Origin: Pectinophora gossypiella
Taxonomy: Eukaryota; Arthropoda; Insecta; Lepidoptera; Gelechiidae
DNA: 64,000 bases
Assembly: GCF_024362695.1 (NCBI RefSeq)
Contig: NC_065425.1
Location: 10,483,001 to 10,547,000, forward strand
Reading direction: 5' to 3'
Shown here: positions 9,549 to 18,945 of the stretch, one piece after another
Layout of the letters: each line of letters starts with the position of its first letter
Position numbering within the stretch: position 1 is the first letter of the stretch
Notes under the pieces: model-generated
Told to the model about the DNA's origin: nothing
What the model saw: the letters and a program-made list of their open reading frames with translations, nothing else
Databases searched by the model: none
Translations under genes and position numbers: made by a program

Positions 9549-9751
9549 AGTAAGTGACATCGTAACGAATACTAAGGGGAATGATTTAGGCCATAATTCT
9601 GAGTTGATATCAAGTGGAATTTCCCATCATGATTTTTTGCTAGTTTTTTAAAATTATTTTCAATTCTATACTTTTGCGATCGAAAATTCCAGTTGATATT
9701 AACTCAGAATAATGAGCTTTATCATCCCTCTCACCATTCGTTACGGTGTTG
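9549..9751 (+). mobile_element. hairpin-P, copy 1
   Basis: Inverted arms: GTGACATCGTAACGAATAC and TGAGTTGATATCAAGTGGAA on the left, TTCCAGTTGATATTAACTCA and ATTCGTTACGGTG on the right. The centre is AT-rich and includes CAATTCTATACTTTTGCG. Non-coding palindromic MITE; other copies at 9786, 22023 and 57690. Confidence 0.75.
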
Positions 9752-9785
9752 CTTACACCCCGTACATACTTGTACGGGGTGTAAG
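9752..9785. repeat. 34-nt palindrome between two hairpin-P copies
   Basis: Left arm CTTACACCCCGTACA and right arm TGTACGGGGTGTAAG are exact reverse complements around TACT. It sits between two hairpin-P copies and looks like their fused termini. Confidence 0.8.
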
Positions 9786-10016
9786 CACACAGGTAGCCAT
9801 ACATGTAGGTATGGATGTTAGTGACATACTGAGAATGATTCTGACCATGATTCTGAGTTGATGTAAAGTGGAATTTCCTGTCGGAAAATTCATGACTGTT
9901 TTTGTGTTTGATATTTATTTTCATTTCCATACTTTTGCGACGGAAAATTCCACTTGATATCAACTCAGAATCATGGTCTGAATCGTCCTCCTAAATATTC
10001 GTCACGATGTCACTAA
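9786..10016 (+). mobile_element. hairpin-P, copy 2
   Basis: Arms with ACCATGATTCTGAGTTGATG and, on the right, TTGCGACGGAAAATTCCACT then TGATATCAACTCAGAATCAT. Closer to a perfect stem than copy 1. Ends near CACGATGTCACTAA. Confidence 0.75.
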
Positions 10017-10056
10017 TATAATTATATATATATTTATATGAGAGTTTTAACAACAG

Positions 10057-10150
10057 CTAGTGTCAAGACAGGCAGTGTCGCGAGAGCGGTGTCCTAATGA
10101 GTCGACACTTGACACTCGACACTAGACACTTGTCCCGCGGTGCGACACTG
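10057..10150. repeat. degenerate GACACT short-repeat cluster
   Basis: Imperfect 7-8-nt units based on GACACT/AGTGTC occur in both orientations (GTCGACACTTGACACTCGAC then ACTAGACACTTGTC). GC-richer than its surroundings. Confidence 0.6.
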
Positions 10151-10490
10151 AGTATAGCCTTTGTTAGAACATTCTGGAATTAGGGTAATGATCTCATATA
10201 CTAGCCCAGTTTTAGATGACTTTAAGATCCTATGTTAAAATATGATAATACTAGCGGCCTTCCGCGACTTCGTCCGCGTGGATTTCGTGGATTTAAATGA
10301 TTTTTAGGATAAGTATAGACTCTAAATTTATTAATTAAAAATATTGTGGCTTTTTTGTAAGACCATTTTAGATAAACATTTCCATCATATGTCCATTTTA
10401 TCATTACATAAAATGTGTAACGGTTTTTTCAGCCCACAGAATTGCTCGTAGATGGTATTTTTTTCTAATTACTTGATTACACTTATCGTC

Positions 10491-10920
10491 ATTTGTCAAA
10501 TTTGTCAGGAAATAAATTTAAAGCTCATGTCAAGCTTGCTTTATATAAAAAAGTATATTATAAGATTCATCATCATTATTGGCCACAGCATCTATCGTAG
10601 ATGATTCTTGCAGCACTTGTGAGTCTACGGGTTCCCGCAGCGCCGCCGATGGCTATAGAGCCCTATAGCAGCGCGGCATTTCTTGCCACATCGTTCGCAC
10701 AGATTAATGATTAAATATCTGGTATTGAATGTGATCCTCTAGTTATTAAATAACTTGTAATGTAGGGTACATGTGTTGCTGTTGCAGTTTCTTGTCATTT
10801 CTTCTCCTCAGCCATAACACCTTGCGAAATGACGTAAATCCAAAAATGTTACATTGACCTTCAACAAGATTATCCATGATAATTACGTTGAATACATGAT
10901 TCTGATTTCTATGTTACTTT
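10491..10920 (+). pseudogene. LINE-y1 C-terminus and 3' UTR, with an insertion
   Basis: GGAAATAAATTTAAAGCTCA and GCTTGCTTTATATAAAAAAG encode the NKFKAHVKLALYKK-type C-terminus of a non-LTR reverse transcriptase (compare 45245-45382). About 135 bp of unrelated GC-richer sequence (about 10567-10702) replaces the last codons. The 3' UTR then follows, with GTTGCAGTTTCTTGTCATTT and ATTACGTTGAATACATGATT. Confidence 0.7.
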
Positions 10921-11030
10921 TAAACTAACATAACATAAGTTAACAACTATTTTCCAATTGGGGTACTCATTCATCCATCGCAAGATGAACTAATAACTAA
11001 TTTAGTACAATAAAGGAGAATGGGCGAATC

Positions 11031-11553
11031 TGGTCCAAGAACCTCCACTGATGAGACTTATATGTAATGAAAGCTTATGCTTTCCCTATGATTCTGGCAA
11101 AGTTCTATCAGATTCTGTCCCGGGGTTCTTTTTTTATGGCCATGTTTGTCCTGGCTAAAAATGTGATAAAATACAGTGGGAGCTAAAATCGACTCAAGAT
11201 TTGTTGCTGGATAACTAAGTCTACGTAAATAATTATGTATCATATTGTATATCATTTTAAAGAGGATCTTTTCCAGAATCCGAAACATAAAAAAAAAACA
11301 AAAAAAAATCTTTTTGTAAGCGAATTATAGTCAATTTATATCTGCAGCGCCATTGTTTCTCGGTAGCTAAGTTCAAGTTTCATGCCCTTTACCCCTTCCA
11401 AAAGTATCTTACCGATTTTTTTATATTGCTTCCGGAATTTGATCTGAGTGATAATAACAAGAAAAATAAATAGACACCTCTCCGATAGAGACCGCCTAAG
11501 CTATTGCCTATTGCAAGAAATCGTCATCATTAGCAAGTCATTACGGTATTGCA
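11031..11553 (+). repeat. three-copy repeat, copy 1
   Basis: Starts TGGTCCAAGAACCTCCACTG. Its first 450 bp (11031-11480) match the inverted copy at 12106-12551 almost exactly. Its full length also matches the diverged direct copy at 11582-12090. No protein motif recognised. Confidence 0.85.
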
Positions 11554-11581
11554 TATTATAAGCTTATCAGCAACTTGGAAC

Positions 11582-12090
11582 TTGGTCCAAGAACCTCCAC
11601 TGGTGAGACTTGCATGTAATGACAGCTTATACTTGTCCTATGATTCTGGCAAAGTTCTATCAAACTCTGTCCTAGGGTTTTTTTACGGCCATGTTTGTCC
11701 TGAGTGTACAGTAGTGGACTGCAAAATCACCTCGGGATTTGTTGTCGAAAAACTATTTTACTAAGTCTATATACATAATTATATATCATAATGTATATCA
11801 ATTTTAAAGGGGAATGTTATCAGAATCAGAAACACAAATAAAAAAAATGCATTATGTAAACGACTTTTAGCCAACTCACGTCCGTAGCACCATTTTTCTC
11901 AGCAGCTACGTACGAGTTTCGCGCCTTCCAACCTTTCCAAAGGAGCCCAATCATTTTTTCCTTCTTCTGATATTGCATTCTTAACCTGACAAGTGACAAC
12001 AACAAGAAATAAAATAGATACCATTCCGATAGAGGCCGCGTAAGCTATGGACCTATTGCAAGATAACGTACTCAAAGGCTAGTCATTATA
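11582..12090 (+). repeat. three-copy repeat, copy 2 (diverged, direct)
   Basis: Same order of landmarks as copy 1 (TTGGTCCAAGAACCTCCACT, CTATGATTCTGGCAAAGTTC, CCGATAGAGGCCGC, CCTATTGCAAGA), but with many substitutions. It lies inside the spacer of the inverted pair. Confidence 0.85.
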
Positions 12091-12105
12091 ATCCAACAGA
12101 CGTAC

Positions 12106-12551
12106 GAGGTGTCTATTTATTTTTCTTGTTATTATCACTCAGATCAAATTCCGGAAGCAATATAAAAAAATCGGTAAGATACTTTTGGAAGGGGTAAAGG
12201 GCATGAAACTTGAACTTAGCTACCGAGAAACAATGGCGCTGCAGATGCAAATTGACTATAATTCGCTTACATAAAGACTTTTTTGTTTTTTTTTATGTTT
12301 CGGATTCTGGAAAAGATCCTCTTTAAAATGATATACAATATGATACATAATTATTTATGTAGACTTAGTTATCCAGCAACAAATCTTGAGTCGATTTTGG
12401 CTCCCACTGTATTTTATCACATTTTTAGCCAGGACAAACATGGCCGTAAAAAAGAACCCCGGGACAGAATCTGATAGAACTTTGCCAGAATCATAGGGAA
12501 AGCATAAGCTTTCATTACATATAAGTCTCATCAGTGGAGGTTCTTGGACCA
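12106..12551 (-). repeat. three-copy repeat, copy 3 (inverted)
   Basis: Reverse complement of 11031-11480 with few differences. It ends TCTTGGACCA. Copies 1 and 3 could pair into a roughly 450-bp stem with a loop of about 625 nt. Confidence 0.9.
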
Positions 12552-12778
12552 AGTTTCATACAAAAGTGCCCATTGTCATTTGACAAGCAATTCTTAAACA
12601 AGTTCATTAGAGAATATTAATTAGTGAATTTGAATAGCAAATGACCTTGCGAAAACAGTAAAGTAATTGTAACCAACTGACAATTCAGTTATCAAGTTTA
12701 TCTTTAACTTGGTACTAAGTTGGAATTTACTGAGTTTGCTTGAATACAAGCGACAAGCGGTACGGACCAAAAATCATC

Positions 12779-13115
12779 ATTATCTCCCTAGCATTGTTCT
12801 CCACGAGGTCCGCTTACCTAACCTGAAGATTTGACAGGTCCGGTTTTTTACAGAAGCGACTGTCTATCTGACCTTCTAACCCGCGAAGGGAAAACCAGCC
12901 AAATACAGGTTAGGTCACATACCTTCGAAAATGCGTTTCTCGGGGATTTAGGTTTCCTCACGTTTTCTTTCACCGTTGAACACGTGATAATCATTTATGA
13001 TCCAAACATGAATTCGAAAACAACTTCGACAATCATTGGTGTAGGCCTTTTCATTTGAACCTGCGACCTCAAAATGAGAGGCAAGCGTTCCACCAACTGG
13101 GCTACCACGGCTCCG
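12779..13115 (-). mobile_element. SINE-D
   Basis: The minus strand starts with a tRNA-like head (GTAGCCCAGTTGGTGGAACG, GAGGTCGCAGGTTCAAAT), followed by TGATTATCACGTG, AGGTATGTGACCTAACCTG and GACCTGTCAAATCTTCAGGT, then a TGATGAT-type end. Fragments of the same family lie at 15211, 45822, 56340, 58696 and 62500. Confidence 0.8.
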
Positions 13116-13331
13116 GCAGGTACAGGCCAAAAATCTCTTTAAATAAAATAAAATGAATAAAATAGAATAGAATGGAATGGAATCGAATCCAAAATGGTTT
13201 TTTTTGCTTTTTCGTAAAAGTTGAGTTACGAAAAGACGGGGTACACTTAAGAAAGAAAGAAACGTTTATTATAAAGGGACACCACAGTAACAAATACGTG
13301 TCTACACAATTTATAGCAATTTATCACGAAC

Positions 13332-13630
13332 TAGCGACCCGCCCCGGCTTCGCTCGGGTGCAATGCTGAGGAAAAAATGAAATTATTTACGATATCACAT
13401 TAAAAACCTCAAAAATAACAGTATTTCTCCACTATTTAATGGATGTCATTATACATATAAACCTTCCTCTTGAATCACTCTATCTATTTAAAAGAAACCT
13501 CTATCTATTTAAAAGAACTGCAAATCAGCTGCAAGCATCAAAATCCGTTGCGTAGTTTTAAAGATTCAAGCGTACATAGGGATATAGGGACAGAAAAAAA
13601 GCGACTTTGTTTTATACTTTGTAGTGAACT
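13332..13630 (+). repeat. repeat-R, ACTAGCGACCCG element
   Basis: Starts ACTAGCGACCCGCCCCGGCT, contains CCTCAAAAATAACAGTATTT and ATAAACCTTCCTCTTGAATC, and ends TTTGTTTTATACTTTGTAGT. Two further copies at 47185 and 47681. Resembles widespread non-autonomous insect repeats often called Helitron-like, but no clear hairpin-CTRR end is visible. Confidence 0.6.
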
Positions 13631-14136
13631 ACTGTCCAGATTGTACCTGACCAGTCGTGCAGAACTGACAAAATTCAAGAACACACAACACTGCTCTCTT
13701 ATCAAAATAAATATGCAGTAGTTATTATGAATCATATCAGAGCCCATTGGCGGTTCAATAGTAACCCAAAAACAATATAAAAGGAAGAATGTTAAAGGTT
13801 TTCCTTACATTTGTCTGGTCAATACATTTTAATGGTAATCGCTCAACGCTCTCAAAGGATAAGTTACTTTAAGTTGATATTGAAAACAGACGGCCCAACT
13901 TTAAATTTAGCTGTTTAAGATTTAAATATAACAACTTCTCTGGGGATAAATTTATAGAACAAGCGGAGACGGAATGTTTTAACTCTCTCTTTCTCCTACT
14001 GTACTCACAGGACTATTATAGACTGTATCTGAACTGCATATCAGCTGCAAGTGCAGTTTAATAGCTGCCATAAAGCTGTAAGCCATTCTTCTGTCGTGTG
14101 AGTTATAAGTAGTAATTTTAGTTATAATTTTGTTTA
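13631..14136. other. stretch with no recognised gene
   Basis: No coding signal and no known repeat recognised. Confidence 0.35.
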
Positions 14137-14169
14137 CCAAATTTAAAGCTCATGTGAAGCTTGCTTTAT
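14137..14169 (+). mobile_element. LINE-y1 fragment
   Basis: AAATTTAAAGCTCATGTGAA then GCTTGCTTTATG matches the C-terminal coding end of LINE-y1. It is cut by the repeat-G copy that follows. Confidence 0.55.
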
Positions 14170-14335
14170 GTTTTTTTTGACGTGACTTATTGTTGATTTG
14201 CCGCAGATGGCATTAACTACTTGGCCGGAGAAATGGGGAGCGCTGAAGGCTCTCACCCGGTACAACGTTTAAGACAACAGGCCTAAGGGTGCCCAGTTGG
14301 GCGCGAACCTCGGTTCAGGGCAACGTCTGAGAGGT
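14170..14335 (+). repeat. repeat-G copy
   Basis: Starts with a T-run and GACGTGACTTATTGTTGATT, then GCCGCAGATGGCATTAACTA, and GGGTGCCCAGTTGGGCGCGA. Other copies at 16879 (fragment), 34986 and 62914. A short dispersed repeat of unknown class. Confidence 0.75.
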
Positions 14336-14438
14336 AAAATTTTGAAGGAAAAAATATTTGAATGAGCAATTTTATCGATTTCTACAAAATTTATTGAAAC
14401 GGTCGATAATTTTAGCACGTTGCGCATGGTAGCCCTGC

Positions 14439-14576
14439 AGGCTATTAATCGTAAAAAACACCTCCAGCAAACCGCAGTGGAGCAGCATGGTGGAGTATGC
14501 TCCATACCCCCTTCGGTGGATTAAGTGAAAGCCTGTGCCCAGCAGTGGGGCGTATATATGCTGTTTATGTTATGTA
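14439..14576 (+). mobile_element. SINE-B, 3' part
   Basis: GGCTATTAATCGTAAAAAAC, GTGGAGCAGCATGGTGGAGT and GCCTGTGCCCAGCAGTGGGG identify the SINE-B tail. Head lost. Confidence 0.85.
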
Positions 14577-14624
14577 ATGCGTTGTGGAAGAAACCGTCAT
14601 TAAAACAGTCGTAAAAAAAATAAC

Positions 14625-14894
14625 GTTTAAAAAACCAACCGAAACCGCTCTATTATTCTCAAATAACTAATTCTTTGACCTATCTCCTTTTGTCAAACTA
14701 AATAAATCATCTTCATAGCAACCGAGCCATCCTTTTTAAAGCCAAGAAACATGGCGAGCGTTTAAAAATCCAACCGAAACCGCTCTCGTATTCTCAAATA
14801 ACTAATTCTTTGACCTATCTCCTTTTGTCAAACTAAATAAATCATCTTCATAGCAACCGAGCCATCCTTTTTAAAGCCAAGAAACATGGCGAGC
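14625..14894 (+). repeat. 135-bp tandem duplication
   Basis: Units 14625-14759 and 14760-14894 have equal length and differ at only about three positions. Each runs from GTTTAAAAA through CCAACCGAAACCGCTCT to GAAACATGGCGAGC. The near identity points to a recent duplication. Confidence 0.95.
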
Positions 14895-15210
14895 GGAAGC
14901 CGTCAGCACTTGGCACGACCACACCGGAAGTGCCCGCGAACTTGTAATGGCGGGAACAGCCCAACGTATTTCCGGTGCCGCCATTTTGAAATTATCGTCC
15001 GTTATAATTGAATTTTCGACGTTGATTGATAGGGTATTGTTGGTGGATTGTAGATAATATAGCTCACCTCGTCTGTTGCGGGTTGATTAGAACAGTCATT
15101 GACCTTTATGGGTTGCTAGACCATGGATTCGCTGACTTACCTGTAAAAGAAATAATATAATATCAATTATTTATAACATGCTTACAAACAATCTGTCTCT
15201 TTCCTATTCT

Positions 15211-15305
15211 ATGATTATCACGTGCTCAGCGGTGAAGGAAAACATCGAGGAAACCCACATTCCCGAGAAATGCATTTTCGGAGGTATGTGACCTAACCTA
15301 AAATT
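15211..15305 (+). mobile_element. SINE-D fragment
   Basis: TGATTATCACGTGCTCAGCG, GGAAACCCACATTCCCGAGA and GGAGGTATGTGACCTAACCT match the SINE-D body, in sense orientation on the plus strand. Confidence 0.75.
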
Positions 15306-15310
15306 ATGTA

Positions 15311-15420
15311 ATTTTTTACATAACGAACGTCTCATCCGCCTAAAACTACTGCAGCTTCTCACAACCTTTATAGTCGGGGAAAAGAAGCTGCAAGAAAAAG
15401 CGTTCTTTAAAAAACATAAA
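15311..15420 (-). mobile_element. LINE-y2 3' UTR fragment
   Basis: The minus strand has CTTGCAGCTTCTTTTCCCCG and GGCGGATGAGACGTTCGTTA. It matches the 3' UTR of the LINE-y2 copy at 51645-52119 and the copy at 58985. Confidence 0.7.
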
Positions 15421-15426
15421 AGTCGG

Positions 15427-15569
15427 CCGGCCGTGCGTGTATGATGCGATTGATGAATGTGGAGGAAGCAAGAGAAGTGTGTCAGGATCGAAGCAAATGG
15501 AATTCTATAGTCTCTGATTACCCCGGTGGGAAATAGGCGTGTTTTTATGTATGTATGTACTTTTAGGAT
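15427..15569 (+). mobile_element. LINE-q tail
   Basis: Contains GATTGATGAATGTGGAGGAA and GTGTCAGGATCGAAGCAAAT, ending TATGTATGTATGT. Confidence 0.75.
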
Positions 15570-16040
15570 AAAGGTGATAAGAGGTTTAAAAGGGGTGGTA
15601 AAGATTGTATGAAACGTCTATAGTTTTATTAACAGTAGCAAAGGTAACGAAGTCGCGGGTAATAGCTAGTATATACATAAACTCACGCCTGTAAACTGAA
15701 ATGGGTTGATTATAGCCACAAATAATAAAGAGATAATTTGCAACCACTTTTCAAAAGTCTAAGTCCTAAATTCCTAATACAGACGATAATACATAAGAAT
15801 AAAATCTATTTTATTCTGCACGAGTCTCATATAACAAACATGAAAATACTTTTTTAAAAGTTGCCATACGAAATAAAATAGAATTTTATTTACGCTGGAG
15901 GAAAATCAAATTTGCTCGGAATGTTTTCCTATTTTTTATTATAATTCGTGGCTTCATCCATCATACTTTGTTTATTAAGGTTCCGTACACTGGCTTCTTC
16001 TCCAAAAAATACTTTAATGTTGATTGTTCACTGTGTTACT

Positions 16041-16120
16041 TTGGCGGCTCAATAGTAACCCTGACACCAGGGTTGATGGGGTTGGTAATCTACTTCACAA
16101 CCCACACGATTAGAAAATGG
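16041..16120 (+). mobile_element. SINE-A, 3' tail
   Basis: TTGGCGGCTCAATAGTAACC and CACCAGGGTTGATGGGGTTG identify the SINE-A tail. Confidence 0.75.
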
Positions 16121-16152
16121 TATGTAATAATTTAAGACTGGGTTCTGTTAAG

Positions 16153-16300
16153 TCTCTTCTTCTTATCGTGTGCGTTGTGAGGTGGAATACCAGCCTCATC
16201 AACCCTGGTGTCAGGGTTATGATTGAGCCGCCAAAAGCCCCTGACATGGCTCATGTAACGATTACTCACTTACATCAGTAAATAGTAACCGGGACCAACT
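16153..16300 (-). mobile_element. SINE-A, 3' tail
   Basis: Minus-strand SINE-A from ACTATTTACTGATGTAAGTG to the GAAGAAGA end. It lies tail-to-tail with the fragment at 16041-16120. Confidence 0.8.
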
Positions 16301-16319
16301 GCTGCTACTGTTAAGTAGT

Positions 16320-16327
16320 AGGTATAT
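16320..16327 (+). repeat. 8-bp target duplication (left)
   Basis: AGGTATAT, identical to 17481-17488. Confidence 0.85.
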
Positions 16328-17480
16328 CGTGGCCATATCATAGAATTGATCATTTCATGAAATGGTCGTATTTCATGAAATAGAACAACATTCGTTGGCC
16401 ACATCATGATGTGGTTTGGCCAGATCAATGAACACAAAACGTTTAACGATATGACCAACTAAATGCATGATTACTTCATGATATGGCCAAACGTTAGCGA
16501 TCATATCGTAAAATAGTAACATTATCCACCGGTAGTGGCGCTGGTGTCGCTTTGTTTATGTTTTGCATAATGGCGGCGGACAATAATTATTCTTGTGTGA
16601 ACGCGAATAATACGAATAATAATGAGCAAATACAAGATAAAAGTGCATTGAAGCAATGTTTTGACACTAAAGTGAAAAGAAAAACTCGTATTAACAGTAG
16701 ACAGCAACTTTATTTATATTTTTAGGTTATATGGCAAATAATGAAGGTCGAGTGACCACGCTACGTAAATCAATGGACTATTATTGGATTTCAAAATATG
16801 ATATAATTAAAACTGCGAATGAAGAGATATTAATTTAAAAAAAGAAAAATATTGACGATCCTACTGTCCGTAAAGTTTCTTTTTTTGACGTGACTTATTG
16901 TAGATATGCCGCAGATGGCATTAACTACTTGAAACAGGATTCTATTAAAACGCATAAATGTTTTTGTCATAATTTAAATTATCATAATCCTTTTTTTTAT
17001 AATTTTTACAAGGCATAACAGTAGGTTAGGGTGCGGCGGGGGTGGCCCTTGGGCCACCCCTACGCCGCCAGTATGTTTATCTTACACACGAAAAGTATAC
17101 TGAATGATGACCAATGGCATGAAATAGTGTCAAAAAATATGACGACGACTTCAAAGCGAGATGCAGTTACGGCGTATATGTCAACTACATCAACACTCCG
17201 TTAATCGAAAATGACTTTTTAATTTTTAATTGACTTTTAAACATTTTTGTACTTTGTACTAGAGTAATACATTATTTCCTACCTTATTTCGCGTTTTTAT
17301 TACACCACTTATCATGGACACCCTACATTAATGATATGGCCAAACGTGGATGGAAATATCATTAAACGCTGACGTTTAAACGATATGGTCAGTTGAAGTT
17401 GGCCATTTCATGAAATACGACCATTTCATGAAATGGTCGATCATTTCATGAAATGGTCAATTCTATGATCTGGCCACGAC
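16328..17480. mobile_element. non-autonomous DNA transposon, hAT- or P-like
   Basis: Termini CGTGGCCATATCATAGAATT and, inverted, GTCGTGGCCAGATCATAGAA match apart from a 2-nt end difference and a few bases. The 8-bp AGGTATAT precedes the left end (16320-16327) and follows the right end (17481-17488). Subterminal regions are packed with the palindrome CATTTCATGAAATG and its relatives, which could be transposase binding sites. An 8-bp duplication fits hAT or P superfamilies. The interior has no transposase motif. It carries a repeat-G fragment and an inverted pair GGTGGCCC/GGGCCACC near 17040-17063. Confidence 0.8.
16879..16936 (+). repeat. repeat-G fragment
   Basis: GACGTGACTTATTGTAGATA then GCCGCAGATGGCATTAACTA, a truncated repeat-G nested in the hAT/P-like element. 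Confidence 0.7.
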
Positions 17481-17488
17481 AGGTATAT
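17481..17488 (+). repeat. 8-bp target duplication (right)
   Basis: AGGTATAT, identical to 16320-16327. Confidence 0.85.
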
Positions 17489-17739
17489 TGACTCAACGCA
17501 GGATTCGAACTTCGAACTTCAGGGGCAGAAGACTCCCGGTCCAACCACTAGACCATAAAGCCCTCAGTTCCATTTGCATTCCAACGCACACAAACCTACA
17601 ATAAAACAGTAATGGTACAGTTCCTGTTTGAATATCTCTGTAAGATGCCTCGGGGGAATTTTCTCATTTATTTTAATGTATTGTGCTTGAATGAAATGTG
17701 AGTTTTCAGGGTTTATCACTCATGTTTAAAGCGGTATAG

Positions 17740-18060
17740 TCATGTGGTGTTGGCTTGCTTCTCAAACGGGGAGCGCCGGTTCGATCCCCGGACTTGCACC
17801 AATGAGTTATTAATTTATCTTAAGTGCAGTTTTCTTTTTACCGTGCTTCGGAAGGCACGTTAAGCCGTTGGTCCCGGCTGCATTAGCAGTCGTTAATAAC
17901 CATCAATCCGCACTGGGCCCGCGTGATGGTTTAAGGCCCGATCTGCCCCAGCAGTGGGGACGTTAATGGGCTGATGATGATGATGATGCAGTTTTCTTAA
18001 CACAGTTGACTCGAACATTATACAACAGCGAAACCGCTCTCCACTAGTCAAATTTACTGA
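17740..18060 (+). repeat. repeat-Z with SINE-C inserted
   Basis: Has a tRNA-like GCCGGTTCGATCCCCGGACT, ATGAGTTATTAATTTATCTT and, after the SINE-C, TTAACACAGTTGACTCGAAC. Two relatives lie at 24814-25280 (also with SINE-C) and 22596-22690 (without). Confidence 0.65.
17837..17986 (+). mobile_element. SINE-C, 5'-truncated, with 12-bp target duplication
   Basis: Starts just before the central module (CCGTGCTTCGGAAGGCACG) and ends in GATGATGATGA. TGCAGTTTTCTT flanks it at 17825-17836 and 17987-17998, a 12-bp duplication typical of LINE-driven retroposition. Confidence 0.85.
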
Positions 18061-18228
18061 CACAAACCCTTGATGACAGCTGTCTAGGATTCAAACACTA
18101 TTAGGCTAGTTTCTAACTAGTCAAAAAAACACGAAATTACTATGAAATCCCTATGAAAAAGGGACCTGTTACGTCATAGAAAAACGTGACAAAATGTAGC
18201 ACTTATTATTACAACAATGGGGTTACAC

Positions 18229-18560
18229 GGCCTCCGTGGTCCAGTGGTTGAGCGTTGTGCTCACGATCCGGAGTTCCCGGGTTCAAATCCCGGTGGGGAC
18301 ATTTCACAAAATTCACTTTGTGATCCCTAGTTTGGTTAGGACATTACAGGCTGATCACCTGATTGTCCGAAAGTAAGATGATCCGTGCTTCGGAAGGCAC
18401 GTTAAGCCGTTGGTCCCGGTTACTACTTACTCATGTAAGTAAGTAGTCGTTACATGAGCCATGTCAGGGGCCTTTGGTGGCTCAATAGTAACCCTGACAC
18501 CAGGGTTGATGGGGTTGGTACTCCATCTCACAACCCACACGACAGAAGAAGAAGAAGAAA
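18229..18560 (+). mobile_element. SINE-A, full-length reference copy
   Basis: About 330 bp. tRNA-like head with A-box-like GTGGTCCAGTGGTTGAG and B-box GGGTTCAAATCCCGG, then CTAGTTTGGTTAGGACATTA and TGATCACCTGATTGTCCGAA, the central module, the A tail (CATGAGCCATGTCAGGGGCC, CACCAGGGTTGATGGGGTTG) and a (GAA)n end. This is the most complete copy in the window and a good family reference. Confidence 0.9.
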
Positions 18561-18804
18561 TGGAAGAAGAATGGCAACATCGAAGCAATTCATCTATTTC
18601 TATTTTCTTTGTCTGTGGCTGCATCGTTCAGAAACGATGATTCTGCCAATGTCAAGGTTCAAGAGAAAATACTTAACATTAAAATATAATTTTGATCGGT
18701 CAAGTTAAAATAATCGGTGGATAGTCTAATGGTGAAGATTGAACCTAAAAAATAACAACACAATTTGTTAGTATGACATTACAACACACAGGATTTAAGT
18801 TTGC

Positions 18805-18945
18805 GAGGCGATTCATCTAAGAAAGCAATATTGCAATTTGACATTTCCGCATATAAAAGTAAGCGCGCAATGCAAACAAATGTCAAATAGCAATATTGCT
18901 TTCTCAGGTGAATTGCTTTGATGTGGCAATTTTGATCCCTCGGTT
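18805..18945. mobile_element. MITE-L copy 1
   Basis: Palindromic: ATTCATCTAAGAAAGCAATA and ATTGCAATTTGACATTT on the left mirror AAATGTCAAATAGCAATATT and TTCTCAGGTGAATTGCTTTG on the right. Same family as 63447-63603; the outer ends here are degraded. Confidence 0.7.

Noticed and set aside
11058..12552. Similar 63-76-codon frames in the three-copy repeat
   Set aside because: They recur because the DNA recurs; they are on opposite strands, short, and have no motif.
18229..18301. Possible tRNA gene
   Set aside because: The A- and B-box-like motifs belong to a SINE-A head that is repeated many times and is followed by the SINE body. The acceptor stem does not pair well.
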